Below are positions 52,564 to 61,444 of a stretch of 64,000 nucleotides of DNA, piece by piece. This stretch comes from Sphingorhabdus sp. (GTDB lineage: Bacteria; Pseudomonadota; Alphaproteobacteria; Sphingomonadales; Sphingomonadaceae). The first letter of the stretch is position 1. Each line of letters starts with the position of its first letter. The notes under the pieces are model-generated. The model worked only from the letters and a program-made list of their open reading frames with translations. It did not search any database and was not told the origin of the DNA. The stretch covers positions 1 to 64,000 of the forward strand of contig JANQNO010000010.1 of the NCBI GenBank assembly GCA_028279555.1, given 5' to 3'. Both the position numbers and the translations under genes were made by a program.

Positions 52564-52751
52564 AAAATCGCCTCAAAGTGCTGCGCGCCGAGCGTGACTG
52601 GACACAGGGCGATCTTGCCGAGGCGCTCGGCATCTCGCGCCAGTCGGTGAATGCCATTGAAACCGGAAAATATGATCCGTCGCTTCCGCTGGCCTTCAGG
52701 ATTTCCGATCTGTTCGAAATGCAAATCGAAGAGATTTTCATAAAGGAGTAA
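52560..52751 (+). CDS. Small XRE-type transcriptional regulator (YozG-like)
   Basis: A 63-residue protein is a single HTH: NRLKVLRAERDWTQGDLAEALGISRQSVNAIETGKYDPSLPLAFRISDLFEMQIEEIF. This is the typical compact YozG/YgzD form. ATGA overlap with the membrane protein gene indicates coupling. It probably controls its own operon, possibly at the inverted repeat near 51854-51890. Confidence 0.88.
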   Translation: MKNRLKVLRAERDWTQGDLAEALGISRQSVNAIETGKYDPSLPLAFRISDLFEMQIEEIFIKE

Positions 52752-52757
52752 AAGACT

Positions 52758-53729
52758 ATGAAGCATGCCCCTCTCCCTCTTTTCGCCGCGCTCGCTCTGA
52801 CCGCTGCTTTCCCTTCCCCGCTGATGGCGCATGAGGCTGCCGCGCCCGATTGCGCCGTTTCCGGTGATATCGAAATGGCTGAAACCGAAGGACATTCGGA
52901 GCGCATCACAGTCAAGCTGGCGGGCAAGCCAGATGGCCCGGACGTCGTCCTGATCCCCGGTCTTGCAACGCCCCGATCTGTCTGGGATGACACGGTGCGG
53001 GGTCTCGCCGGATGCTACCGCCTGCATCTGGTCCAGGTCAGAGGCTTCGGCGATGCCCCCGGAGCAAATGCCGAAGGATCCGTGCTCGATCCGCTTGTTG
53101 CTACTGTCGCCGACTACGTCGACGACGCGATAATCGACATGGGGCGAGCAAAACCCAAAATTATCGGCCACAGCTTCGGCGGGCTGACTGCGATGAAAAT
53201 CGGTCTCGCCATACCGGAGAAGGTCGAAGAAATTATGGTCGTCGATGCCCTGCCCTTTTTCGGTGTGCTTTTTGGCCCCGATGCCACCGCCGAACAGATA
53301 AAGCCGCAGGCCGAAGTGATCCGCAGCGCGATGCAGGCGGCCCCTGAGCCCGGTCTCGATGCCAATACGCTGCGCACCATGTCGCGCAGCAAAGCGGGCC
53401 GCGATCAGGTTCTGGCATGGGCAAAGCAAAGCGATGTCAAGGTGTCAGGGCAGGTATTCTATGAAGTGATGACGACCGACATCCGAACCGCACTGAAGGA
53501 AAACAAGGTGCCGCTGACCATGCTTTATCCGATCAATCCGCACAGCCCGTTTCCCGCTGAAATGACCGAGAATGTCTATAAGGGCAGCTATAGTGCAGTT
53601 CCGGGGGCGAAGCTGCGGCGGATCGATGACAGCGCGCATTTCATCATGCTCGACCAGCCGGAGAAATTCCACGCCGAAGTTGCGGCCTTCCTGTCCAACA
53701 AGGAAAAGGGGGAAGCTTCGGCTCCTTGA
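52758..53729 (+). CDS. Secreted alpha/beta hydrolase
   Basis: A 323-residue protein with a signal peptide (LPLFAALALTAAFPSPLMAHEA) and an alpha/beta-hydrolase fold. The oxyanion segment is VVLIPGLATPRSVW, the nucleophile is in KIIGHSFGGLTAMK, and the catalytic His is in DDSAHFIMLDQPEKF. It follows the XRE gene by six bases, so it may share its regulation. The substrate is unknown. Confidence 0.83.
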   Translation: MKHAPLPLFAALALTAAFPSPLMAHEAAAPDCAVSGDIEMAETEGHSERITVKLAGKPDGPDVVLIPGLATPRSVWDDTVRGLAGCYRLHLVQVRGFGDAPGANAEGSVLDPLVATVADYVDDAIIDMGRAKPKIIGHSFGGLTAMKIGLAIPEKVEEIMVVDALPFFGVLFGPDATAEQIKPQAEVIRSAMQAAPEPGLDANTLRTMSRSKAGRDQVLAWAKQSDVKVSGQVFYEVMTTDIRTALKENKVPLTMLYPINPHSPFPAEMTENVYKGSYSAVPGAKLRRIDDSAHFIMLDQPEKFHAEVAAFLSNKEKGEASAP

Positions 53730-53780
53730 CTTTGGCAGTCATATGCCGACAACGGTCCCCGCAGCCGGAAAGGGACAGGC

Positions 53781-54905
53781 ATGGACGATTATAGCAGCAG
53801 AAGCGAGAGCGCGCCGCCACCGGCAAAGCCGCCAAGCGCCTTTCAGTTCCACGGCAACTGGCAGGATTTTGCGAAGATAGCCTTCCCCAACCTGCTGCTC
53901 ACCATCGTCACGCTCGGCATATACCGCTTCTGGGCGACGACCAGAGAGCGCGAATATTTGTGGAGCCAGACCGAATTTATCGATGAGCGGCTGGAATGGA
54001 CCGGCAAGGGAATCGAGCTGTTTATCGGTTTCCTGCTTGTCTTTTTCCTGATCCTGATGCCCTTTGCGGTTATCAACTTCATCTCCCAGGGGTTGATCTT
54101 CCAGGGACAGGAAGCGCTCGCCGGATTGATCGTATTCCTTCTGCTTTTCGCCATTTTCTATCTCACCGGCGTCGCCTATTTCCGCGCGCTCAGATACCGC
54201 CTGTCGCGCACCTATTGGCGCGGCATCAGGGGCGGCAGCGACAATCCGGGTTTCTTTTATGGCGTCAGCTACATCTGGAAGTCGCTGGCCGGGTGGCTGC
54301 CGATCTTCCTGCTCGTTCCCTGGTCGTCCATTTCGCTATGGAATGAACGCTGGAACCGGATGAGTTTCGGCCCGCACATGTTCACCTCGAATGCCGAATG
54401 GACCGACCTGATGAAGCGCTATCTGCTCTTCTACCTCGTTCCCTTCCTGATTTTCGTCGGCATATTCGCGATCATCGGATATCTTGGAGCCACCGGTGCG
54501 TTGCAACCGGACGGAGGAGAACTTGATCCGGGGGCCGGAGCCCTGCTTGGGGTGTTTGCGATTGTCGTATTCGTTGGCTTCTATATTCTCATCCCGATTG
54601 CCGCGCTGATGTATTATTCGAAATTTTTTCGCGTCGCGGTGGGCGGACTGAAACTCCACAAGCTGGAGTTCGATTTCACTGCGCGCTCGGCAGACTGGAT
54701 TCTGTTCTTCCTGGCCAATATGGCAATCATCCTGTGCACATTGGGGATCGGCTACATCTTCATGCCCTACCGTAACTGGACGTTTTTCGTGCGCCATATG
54801 GAGGCCTTTGGCGAGATCAATCTCGACGAACTGACACAATCGGAAACGACGCGCGCGGGGCATGGCGAAGGCTTGCTCGATGCCTTCGACGTTGGCGCGA
54901 TTTAG
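53781..54905 (+). CDS. DUF898 (YjgN-like) inner-membrane protein
   Basis: This 374-residue protein has the YjgN opening FQFHGNWQDFAKIAFPNLLLTIVTLGIYRFWATTREREYLWSQTEF, then several helices and a repeat of the IxNxxLxxxTLGIxxxxxxxRxxRY pattern (ALRYRLSRTYWRGIRGG; ANMAIILCTLGIGYIFMPYRNWTFF). Its function is unknown. It lies 17 bases before an M48 protease, with which it probably forms an operon. Confidence 0.86.
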   Translation: MDDYSSRSESAPPPAKPPSAFQFHGNWQDFAKIAFPNLLLTIVTLGIYRFWATTREREYLWSQTEFIDERLEWTGKGIELFIGFLLVFFLILMPFAVINFISQGLIFQGQEALAGLIVFLLLFAIFYLTGVAYFRALRYRLSRTYWRGIRGGSDNPGFFYGVSYIWKSLAGWLPIFLLVPWSSISLWNERWNRMSFGPHMFTSNAEWTDLMKRYLLFYLVPFLIFVGIFAIIGYLGATGALQPDGGELDPGAGALLGVFAIVVFVGFYILIPIAALMYYSKFFRVAVGGLKLHKLEFDFTARSADWILFFLANMAIILCTLGIGYIFMPYRNWTFFVRHMEAFGEINLDELTQSETTRAGHGEGLLDAFDVGAI

Positions 54906-54922
54906 GGTCAGGACCCTACCCA

Positions 54923-56023
54923 ATGACTGAAATCGCCCCCGATCACGTCTTCCAGGCCTGGCATTTCGATGGCAAGAGCGCTGTGCGCCGCCCGGTCGAT
55001 ATTCAGGCCATCGGCAACGACTTTTATCTGACCGAAACAGAGAGGCGGCATGGCCCGTTCGCTTTTGCAGACATGACCTATGTCGGCGAGCAGAATGGCG
55101 CGCATGTCTATGGCCATGACGAAATCGATGGCTGGCGCCTCGGCCTGCGCGGCGAGATACCCGGAGAATTGAGCGGATTGCTGCCGCCTCCACGCCGCTA
55201 TGGCGGATGGATCGACCGGCTGGGTCTGGGCAAGGCCAGCATCACCTTCGCGGTGATCAGCGCAGCGGTGGTGGCAGTGGTGCTGTTCACGCCGCAATGG
55301 CTCGCGCCGCTTGTTCCATCGAGCTGGGAGCGCGAGATGGGCGACGCGCTGGTCGGCGATTTCGGCGGGCGTTTCTGTTCGACCGAAGATGGGAGCGCGG
55401 CGCTTGCGAAAATGACCCACGCGCTCGATGACAACCCAGAGGATTTGCAAGTCGAAGTCGCCAATATCGATATGGTCAATGCGGTTGCGCTGCCCGGTGG
55501 GAAAGTGATCATTTTCCAGGGTTTGATTGATAACGCGCGGTCGCCCGATGAAATCGCCGGCGTGCTCGCACACGAAATCGGCCATGTGCGCGAGCGCCAT
55601 GTAATGCAGGCGCTTTTGCGGCAATTTGGTTTGTCCATCGTGCTTGGCGGCGCGGATGGCACTGGCGGAAGCCTGCTCAACGGCGCATTGTCATCGAGCT
55701 ACAGCCGTGATGCCGAGCGCGAAGCCGATGATTTTTCCATTCGCGCCATGCGCAATGCCAATATCTCGCCGGCTGCTACCGCCGGATTTTTCCGCCGCCT
55801 TTCGCGGCTCGATGGCAGCGACCAGCCCGACCAGAATGCAGCGCGGATTACCGGCTATATGTCAACTCATCCGCTATCCGGCGAACGTCAGCGGGCCTTC
55901 GAAAACAGCCTGGAGGAGGGCAAGCAATATGCCCCCTCGCTAACCGCCGCCGAATGGCAGTCGCTCAAAACGATGTGCGAAAATGATCCCGATGTCGAAT
56001 CGGGCTTTGGGCCGTTCGACTAG
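54923..56023 (+). CDS. Membrane-anchored M48-family metallopeptidase
   Basis: A 366-residue protein: soluble N-terminal part, a membrane helix around 107-128 (ITFAVISAAVVAVVLFTP), and a zinc-protease domain with HEIGH at 217-221, third ligand E265 in RDAEREAD, and a C-terminal STHPLSGERQRAF. The M48 domain would face the periplasm or be membrane-bound. Its partner is the DUF898 protein, whose gene precedes it by 17 bases. Role in envelope protein quality control is plausible but inferred. Confidence 0.87.
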   Translation: MTEIAPDHVFQAWHFDGKSAVRRPVDIQAIGNDFYLTETERRHGPFAFADMTYVGEQNGAHVYGHDEIDGWRLGLRGEIPGELSGLLPPPRRYGGWIDRLGLGKASITFAVISAAVVAVVLFTPQWLAPLVPSSWEREMGDALVGDFGGRFCSTEDGSAALAKMTHALDDNPEDLQVEVANIDMVNAVALPGGKVIIFQGLIDNARSPDEIAGVLAHEIGHVRERHVMQALLRQFGLSIVLGGADGTGGSLLNGALSSSYSRDAEREADDFSIRAMRNANISPAATAGFFRRLSRLDGSDQPDQNAARITGYMSTHPLSGERQRAFENSLEEGKQYAPSLTAAEWQSLKTMCENDPDVESGFGPFD

Positions 56024-56026
56024 GCC

Positions 56027-56455
56027 CTATGTCAGCCGGGCGCTGGCAAACAGCACCCCGAATGGTTTGCACCAGATAACGACGGTCGTGTAGCCCTGAT
56101 CGATAAGCGACTGATCCACCGCGTAGCTCTGCGCTCCGCGATTGCTCTTGAGCTTGCCAAGTTCGACATACTTCGCGCGTTTCACGCTCGCCGAATTGCG
56201 CGCCGGTCCCTTGACCAGCCATACCCGCAAATTCGGACCTTGGCTCACGCTGAAATTGGAGAAAGCTATTTTGTGGCGGCCATCCTTGCCCCGGACAAGC
56301 TGGGCACGGCCGCTTCCCGATTTTCCGCCTGCACCCATAAAGCTGCCGTCGAGGACAGAGGCCGCCGCATGCGCTGCGACCGGCGACAGCAATGAAGACG
56401 GAAGCGCGAGCGCCAGTCCGGTTGCGATCAGCAACATCTTGCCATAGTTTTTCAT
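56027..56455 (-). CDS. DM13-domain exported protein
   Basis: This 142-residue protein has a signal peptide (MLLIATGLALALPSSLLSPVAAHAA) and a DM13 domain: GSFMGAGGKSGSGRAQLVRGKDGRHKIAFSNFSVSQGPNLRVWLVKG... YTTVVIWCKPFGVLFASARL, with the single conserved cysteine in VIWCKPF. DM13 is proposed to be involved in redox or cytochrome-like electron transfer. AAGGAGATT before 56455 sets the start; a longer frame is rejected. Confidence 0.82.
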   Translation of the reverse strand: MKNYGKMLLIATGLALALPSSLLSPVAAHAAASVLDGSFMGAGGKSGSGRAQLVRGKDGRHKIAFSNFSVSQGPNLRVWLVKGPARNSASVKRAKYVELGKLKSNRGAQSYAVDQSLIDQGYTTVVIWCKPFGVLFASARLT

Positions 56456-56514
56456 CATAATCTCCTTTGCTTGTGGGTTCGCAAGGGCGGCAGCAGTCGT
56501 TACAAGGCCAAAAT

Positions 56515-57261
56515 ATGAATGACTTGCCAGCGCAGATGATCGAAGTTGCGAACGGCGCGCGGATTGCGTGCCGCTACCAGGATGGCCGCGGACCCTGCCT
56601 TGTGTTTCTCCCCGGCTATATGTCGGACATGCTGGGCGGAAAGGCCGAGGCGCTTTCAAGCTGGGCGGTCCAGAATGACAGCGCGATGCTTCGGCTCGAC
56701 TATTCGGGCTGCGGCGAGAGTGATGGTGACTTCGCCGATGGCAGCCTGAGCCGGTGGCGCGATGAGGTCTTGCAGGCCATCACCTATTTTGCCGAGGGAA
56801 AGCAGATCATTCTTGTCGGTTCATCGATGGGCGGGTGGCTGATGCTGCTGGTCGCAGCGGAATTGGGAGAAGGGCTCGCCGGCATGATCGGCATCGCTGC
56901 TGCGCCAGACTTTACCGAATGGGGTTTTGACGAAGAACAAAAACAGCAGCTGGCGCAGGGGAAAACCATATTTGAAGAAAACCCCTATGGCCCCGATCCG
57001 ACACCCACCCATGCCAAATTCTGGCGGGATGGAGAATCGCTAAAGCTGCTGGGCCAAGAAATTGCCATCGATTGCCCCACCCGCCTGCTTCACGGACAGC
57101 GCGACGAGGATGTCCCCTGGGAAATTTCCCTGCGGCTTGCCGCTGCGCTGCGTTCAGACGATGTGCAGGTGACGCTGATTAAGGACGGCGATCATCGCCT
57201 TTCGCGGCCGGAGGATATCGATATTTTGATCGCGACTGCCGCACATCTACTACAAAATTGA
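56515..57261 (+). CDS. Cytoplasmic alpha/beta hydrolase
   Basis: A 248-residue protein with LVFLPGYMSDMLGGKAEAL, LDYSGCGESDGDF, nucleophile serine in ILVGSSMGGWLMLLV, an acid in LLHGQRDEDVPWEIS, and histidine in KDGDHRLSRPEDI. This looks like the ABHD10/palmitoyl-thioesterase-like branch of prolyl oligopeptidase-related hydrolases. No signal peptide. The start is ATG 56515 preceded by AAGG. Divergent from the DM13 gene. Confidence 0.83.
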   Translation: MNDLPAQMIEVANGARIACRYQDGRGPCLVFLPGYMSDMLGGKAEALSSWAVQNDSAMLRLDYSGCGESDGDFADGSLSRWRDEVLQAITYFAEGKQIILVGSSMGGWLMLLVAAELGEGLAGMIGIAAAPDFTEWGFDEEQKQQLAQGKTIFEENPYGPDPTPTHAKFWRDGESLKLLGQEIAIDCPTRLLHGQRDEDVPWEISLRLAAALRSDDVQVTLIKDGDHRLSRPEDIDILIATAAHLLQN

Positions 57262-57276
57262 TACCGGGGCTAAGCT

Positions 57277-58065
57277 ATGCATTTCTTCCTCCCTCTAGTC
57301 CTCCTGCAATCTTCGGCGCTGCCAACCATCGACGAGCTCAGGCTGTCCGAATGTATCGAACTGGCTGGAAAGGACGCGCCTTCCGCGATCATCGAAGGCA
57401 GCAAATGGCGTCAGGAAAATGGCGGCTGGCGCGCCGATATCTGCCTCGCCAACGGCTATGCCCGCAATTTCGAATTTGCCCGGTCGCTGCCCTATTTCGA
57501 GGCTGGTGCCGATGCCGCATCGCAGGAAACAGACGAGCGCGCCAACCTCTTCTGGCTGCAGGCCGGCAATGCCGCCATAGCAGCCGACAGGCCGAAGGAT
57601 GCTGTGCGCTATTTCGACCGCGCGCTTGCCAAAGGCGCGATGAGCGATGCCGACCGCGCCGAAGCGTTGATCGACCGTGCACGCGCGCATGTCGGCGCGG
57701 GGCAGGAAGCGCAAGCCAAGACCGACCTGTTCGCGGTGCGCCGACTCGCGCCAGAAAATGCAATGGGCTGGCTGTTTTCAGCTACGCTGGCACGCCGCAA
57801 CGGCGAACTGGCGGATGCGCAGAGCTTCATTGCGACGGCCGCAAGCCTTGCGCCCACAGACCCCGCCATGGCTCTTGAAGCCGGCAATATCGCGGCTGCC
57901 GCTGGTGACCTTGCGGCGGCCAGAACGCAGTGGGAGTTGACCGGCGCCCTCGCGCCGGACAGCCGCCAGGCCAAAACGGCCAAGATGCGGCTTGCCGAGC
58001 TTGGCGGCATGACAGATAATGAGGGCGCGAGCGAACAGACGGAAGGGGCAGCCGATGGCCGCTAA
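57277..58065 (+). CDS. TPR-containing protein upstream of gloA
   Basis: A 262-residue protein with a short hydrophobic start (MHFFLPLVLLQSSALP) and helical repeats matching tetratricopeptide units, e.g. FWLQAGNAAIAADRPKDAVRYFDRALAKG, ALIDRARAHVGAGQEAQAKTDLFAVRRLAPEN, and MALEAGNIAAAAGDLAAARTQWELTGALAPDS. It may be a periplasmic scaffold. Its end overlaps the gloA start by 11 bases, so the two are coupled. Confidence 0.8.
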   Translation: MHFFLPLVLLQSSALPTIDELRLSECIELAGKDAPSAIIEGSKWRQENGGWRADICLANGYARNFEFARSLPYFEAGADAASQETDERANLFWLQAGNAAIAADRPKDAVRYFDRALAKGAMSDADRAEALIDRARAHVGAGQEAQAKTDLFAVRRLAPENAMGWLFSATLARRNGELADAQSFIATAASLAPTDPAMALEAGNIAAAAGDLAAARTQWELTGALAPDSRQAKTAKMRLAELGGMTDNEGASEQTEGAADGR

Positions 58066-58495
58066 ATATCTGCATAGCATGATCCGCGTCAGCGATCCGG
58101 ATGCAACGGTCGATTTCTTCCGGCTCATCGGCCTCGAGGAGGTCCGCCGCTTCGATGTCGAGGCCGGCCGATTTACGCTCATCTTTATGGCTGCGCCGGG
58201 TCAGGAAGGCGTCGCCGAGGTCGAGCTTACCTATAACTGGCCGCCCGAAGATGGCGGCAAGACCGAAGAATATGCCGGGGGCCGCAATTTCGGCCATCTC
58301 GCCTACCGCGTCGATGACATCTACGAGACCTGTCAGCGGCTCATGGATGCGGGTGTCACCATCAATCGCCCGCCGCGCGACGGGCATATGGCCTTCGTCC
58401 GCTCGCCAGACGGGATCTCGGTCGAGCTGCTCCAGGAAGGCAGCCTTCCCCCGCAGGAGCCCTGGGCCTCGATGAAAAATACAGGAGAGTGGTGA
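58055..58495 (+). CDS. gloA: Lactoylglutathione lyase (glyoxalase I)
   Basis: This 146-residue VOC protein has the glyoxalase I outline: KYLHSMIRVSDPDATVDFFRLIGLEEVRRFDVEAGRFTLIFMA with the metal His, VELTYNW with a metal Glu, FGHLAYRVDDIYETC with the second His, and ISVELLQ with the last Glu. It joins methylglyoxal and glutathione. The start at 58055 has GGAAGGGG upstream. Its stop overlaps the gloB ATG (TGATG), giving a two-enzyme detoxification operon. Confidence 0.93.
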   Translation: MAAKYLHSMIRVSDPDATVDFFRLIGLEEVRRFDVEAGRFTLIFMAAPGQEGVAEVELTYNWPPEDGGKTEEYAGGRNFGHLAYRVDDIYETCQRLMDAGVTINRPPRDGHMAFVRSPDGISVELLQEGSLPPQEPWASMKNTGEW

Positions 58496-59220
58496 TGGCG
58501 CTGGAAATTGTCAGAATCCCCGTCCTTTCCGATAATTATGTCTGGCTGGTGCATGAACCGGAGTCGGGCGAAACCATGATTGTCGATCCGGCCGTTGCGG
58601 ATGCGCCGCTTGCCGAAGCGGAAAAGCGCGGCTGGAAAATCACCCAAATCTGGAACACCCATTGGCATCCCGATCATACTGGCGGCAACGCGGAGATAAA
58701 GGAAGCGACCGGTTGCGTGATTACCGGCCCCGAAGGAGAGGCAGAGCGCATTCCCACGCTGGACCGGCTGGTGAAAGAGGGCGACAGAGTTACCCTCGGC
58801 GAGGTTGAAGCGCATGTGATCGACGTCCCTGCCCATACGGCCGGCCATATCGCCTATCATCTGCCGAGCGAAAATGCGGCCTTTGTTGGCGATACGCTCT
58901 TTGCGATGGGCTGCGGACGGCTGTTTGAAGGCACGCCGGCGCAAATGTATGACAATATGCGCAAGCTGGAGGCGCTGCCCGACGCGACGATGGTCTATTG
59001 CGCGCATGAATATACCCAGAGCAATGGCGATTTCGCGCTCACCGTCGAGCCCGATAACACCGATTTGCGAGCACGCATGGATGAGGTGCGCGATATGCGC
59101 GGGCGCGGCGAAGCGACGGTGCCAACCACAATCGCAGCGGAAAAAGCGACCAATCCCTTTATGCGCGCCGATTCGGTGGAAGAACTTGCCCGCCGCCGCG
59201 CGCAAAAGGATGCAGGCTAA
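58495..59220 (+). CDS. gloB: Hydroxyacylglutathione hydrolase (glyoxalase II)
   Basis: A 241-residue metallo-beta-lactamase-fold protein. THWHPDHTGG holds the metal site, with VPAHTAGHIAYH, GDTLFAMGCGRLFEGTPAQMYDNM and YCAHEYTQSN. The C-terminal AEKATNPFMRAD is glutathione-thioester specific. It hydrolyses S-lactoylglutathione from GloA. AGGAGAG seven bases before the ATG at 58495 supports this start over 58489. Confidence 0.93.
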   Translation: MALEIVRIPVLSDNYVWLVHEPESGETMIVDPAVADAPLAEAEKRGWKITQIWNTHWHPDHTGGNAEIKEATGCVITGPEGEAERIPTLDRLVKEGDRVTLGEVEAHVIDVPAHTAGHIAYHLPSENAAFVGDTLFAMGCGRLFEGTPAQMYDNMRKLEALPDATMVYCAHEYTQSNGDFALTVEPDNTDLRARMDEVRDMRGRGEATVPTTIAAEKATNPFMRADSVEELARRRAQKDAG

Positions 59221-59287
59221 CTTACACTAGCATCTGCGCAGACGCACCGCTAAAGGACGCGCAATCAGAATTAATGGAGGCCGACAC

Positions 59288-60064
59288 GTGGCTCTGGGAC
59301 CAAAGGGCGGCAAGCCCGATCCAAATGACAAGCGCGCGCTCAGCGACGATGTCTTCCTGCGCGAAGTCGATGAAGCGGTGCGCAAGGACGAGCTTGAAAA
59401 TTTCTGGACGCGCTATGGCCGCTGGCTGCTGGGGCTGGCCATTGCCGGCCTGATCGCATTCGGCGGCTATATCTGGTGGTCCGGCCAGCAGCGCGGGAAT
59501 ACCGAGGAAACCGGTGAAACCTTCATCCAGGCGATCGACAAGCTGCAAAATGAAGATGAGGCAGGCGCGCTCGAAATCCTCAAGGGTATCAAAGAATCCG
59601 GTCAGCCTGCCTACCGCGCGATGGCCGAGCTGGTGGAGGCCAATCTGGCGATGGAAAAGGGCGATAGCAAAAAGGCGATAGCGGCCTATGCCAAGGTTGC
59701 CGCCGATGACAGCCTGCCAGACGCCTTTCGTGACCTTGCCCTGATCCGTCAGACGACCGCCGAATTTGACACGCTGGAGCCACAAAAAGTGATCGACCGG
59801 CTCAAACCGCTTGCCAAGCCGGGCCATGCCTGGTTCGGGAGCGCCGGCGAAATGACGGCGATATCCTATCTGAAAATGGGCAAGGAAGACGCCGCCGGTC
59901 AAATTTTCGCCCAGATTGCCAAGCAGGAAGAGTTGCCTGAAAGCCTGAAGGCGCGCGCCACGCAGATGGCGGGAAGCCTGGGCATCGATGCTGTTCAGCT
60001 TGACGACACGAAAGGCAGTGCATCGGGGGACGAAGACGCGGAAGCGAAAGGCAAGGATAAGTGA
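59288..60064 (+). CDS. YfgM-like membrane-anchored TPR protein
   Basis: A 258-residue protein with a single N-terminal anchor (RWLLGLAIAGLIAFGGYIWW) preceded by a charged region, and a periplasmic part with TPR-like helices (EALEILKGIKESGQPAYRAMAELVEANLAMEKGDSKKAIAAYAKVAAD). The order with bamB and der matches the yfgM-bamB-der arrangement of E. coli, where YfgM helps periplasmic chaperone contact with the translocon. The start is GTG; the stop overlaps the bamB GTG. Confidence 0.85.
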   Translation: MALGPKGGKPDPNDKRALSDDVFLREVDEAVRKDELENFWTRYGRWLLGLAIAGLIAFGGYIWWSGQQRGNTEETGETFIQAIDKLQNEDEAGALEILKGIKESGQPAYRAMAELVEANLAMEKGDSKKAIAAYAKVAADDSLPDAFRDLALIRQTTAEFDTLEPQKVIDRLKPLAKPGHAWFGSAGEMTAISYLKMGKEDAAGQIFAQIAKQEELPESLKARATQMAGSLGIDAVQLDDTKGSASGDEDAEAKGKDK

Positions 60065-61401
60065 AGATACTGGGTAAGGGCATAATCCTGCTGGCAGGCG
60101 CAGCGCTGCTTTCGGGCTGCGCGGTTATCAACGGCATTACCGGTGATGGCGACGACAAGAAGACAACGCCGACAATCGGCAACCGCGTCGATATTCTGGG
60201 AACACAGGTCGACAGCAAGGCCGATCCCTCGCTATCCGGCCTTTCGGTCATTCTTCCGCCCGCCCGAACCAATGCAAACTGGCCGCAAACCGGCGGGAAT
60301 GCGGCAAAATCACCTGGCCATTTGGCGTTGGGGCAATCGCTCGCCCGGCGATGGAGCGCTGATGTTGCCGCTGCATCGAACAGCAAGAAGCTCGCCGCTG
60401 CGCCGGTCATCAACAATGGCAAGCTTTTTGTTGTAGATACCGATGCGCGCGTTTCGGCATTCGATACCGCCAGCGGCGCAAGACTATGGGCCACGATACT
60501 GGAAACCGACAAAGATGGCCGTCCCTCGGCCTTCGGCGGCGGCGTGGCAGCCGAAGGCGCATTTGTCTACGCCACCAACGGTGTGGGCGATGTCGCAGCG
60601 CTCAACGCAGACACTGGCGCAATATTGTGGACCAAACGCCCAGCCGGGCCACTGCGCGGAGCGCCAACGGTGGCGATCGGCAATGTCTATGTCATGACCC
60701 AGGACAACCAGATTTACGCGCTTCGTGCATCGGACGGCGAAAGACAATGGAACGAAGCCGGGCCGCTCGGTTCTTCTGGTATATTCGGCGTCGCCGCACC
60801 TGCGGTGGCTTCGGGGACGGTAATCGCGGGCTATTCGACCGGCGAACTCACCGCCTACCGCTATGAAAATGGCCGCAATCTCTGGGCCGACAGCCTGTCG
60901 CGTACCTCGATGCGCACCAGCGTTTCGACGCTGATCGACATCGATGCCGATCCGGTGATCGACCGCGGACGCGTTTTCGCGCTTGGCAAAGGCGGGCGCA
61001 TGGCGAGCTATGAGCTCAATAGCGGCCAGCGGCTCTGGGAGATCAATATTGCAGGCATCGCCACGCCGGTTGTTGCGGGCGAGTGGGTATTCGTTTTGAC
61101 CGACGATGCCAAGATGCTGTGCGTGCAGCGCTCTTCGGGGAAAATTCGCTGGATATCGCAATTGCCGCAATTCAAGGATGAGAAGGACAAGAAGGGCGCG
61201 ATCGGCTGGCGCGGCCCTGTTCTGGCCGGTAACCGCTTGATTGCTGTCAACACGCTTGGCGAAATATGGGCGGTTTCCCCGGGGGAGGGCTCCTCGAGCA
61301 TGATTTACGACAACAAGGACCGCATCTCCGTGCCGCCCGTGGTTGCCGGTGGCATGCTCTACATCCTTGACGACAAGGGCCGCGTCTCGGCCCTCAAGTA
61401 A
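60061..61401 (+). CDS. bamB: Outer-membrane assembly lipoprotein BamB
   Basis: This 446-residue protein has a lipoprotein signal with LLSGC and an eight-bladed PQQ-like propeller, with repeated ADTGAxLWxxxx-type strands (LNADTGAILWTKRPAGPLRGAPTV, YRYENGRNLWADSL, ELNSGQRLWEINIAGIATPVV, SSGKIRWISQLP). It is a subunit of the BAM complex that folds outer-membrane proteins. GTG start overlapping the upstream stop. It lies 43 bases before der. Confidence 0.92.
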   Translation: MKILGKGIILLAGAALLSGCAVINGITGDGDDKKTTPTIGNRVDILGTQVDSKADPSLSGLSVILPPARTNANWPQTGGNAAKSPGHLALGQSLARRWSADVAAASNSKKLAAAPVINNGKLFVVDTDARVSAFDTASGARLWATILETDKDGRPSAFGGGVAAEGAFVYATNGVGDVAALNADTGAILWTKRPAGPLRGAPTVAIGNVYVMTQDNQIYALRASDGERQWNEAGPLGSSGIFGVAAPAVASGTVIAGYSTGELTAYRYENGRNLWADSLSRTSMRTSVSTLIDIDADPVIDRGRVFALGKGGRMASYELNSGQRLWEINIAGIATPVVAGEWVFVLTDDAKMLCVQRSSGKIRWISQLPQFKDEKDKKGAIGWRGPVLAGNRLIAVNTLGEIWAVSPGEGSSSMIYDNKDRISVPPVVAGGMLYILDDKGRVSALK

Positions 61402-61444
61402 AGACTTGCCGCCGAGCAGTCGCCCGCATAGGTCTGCTGCGCAG

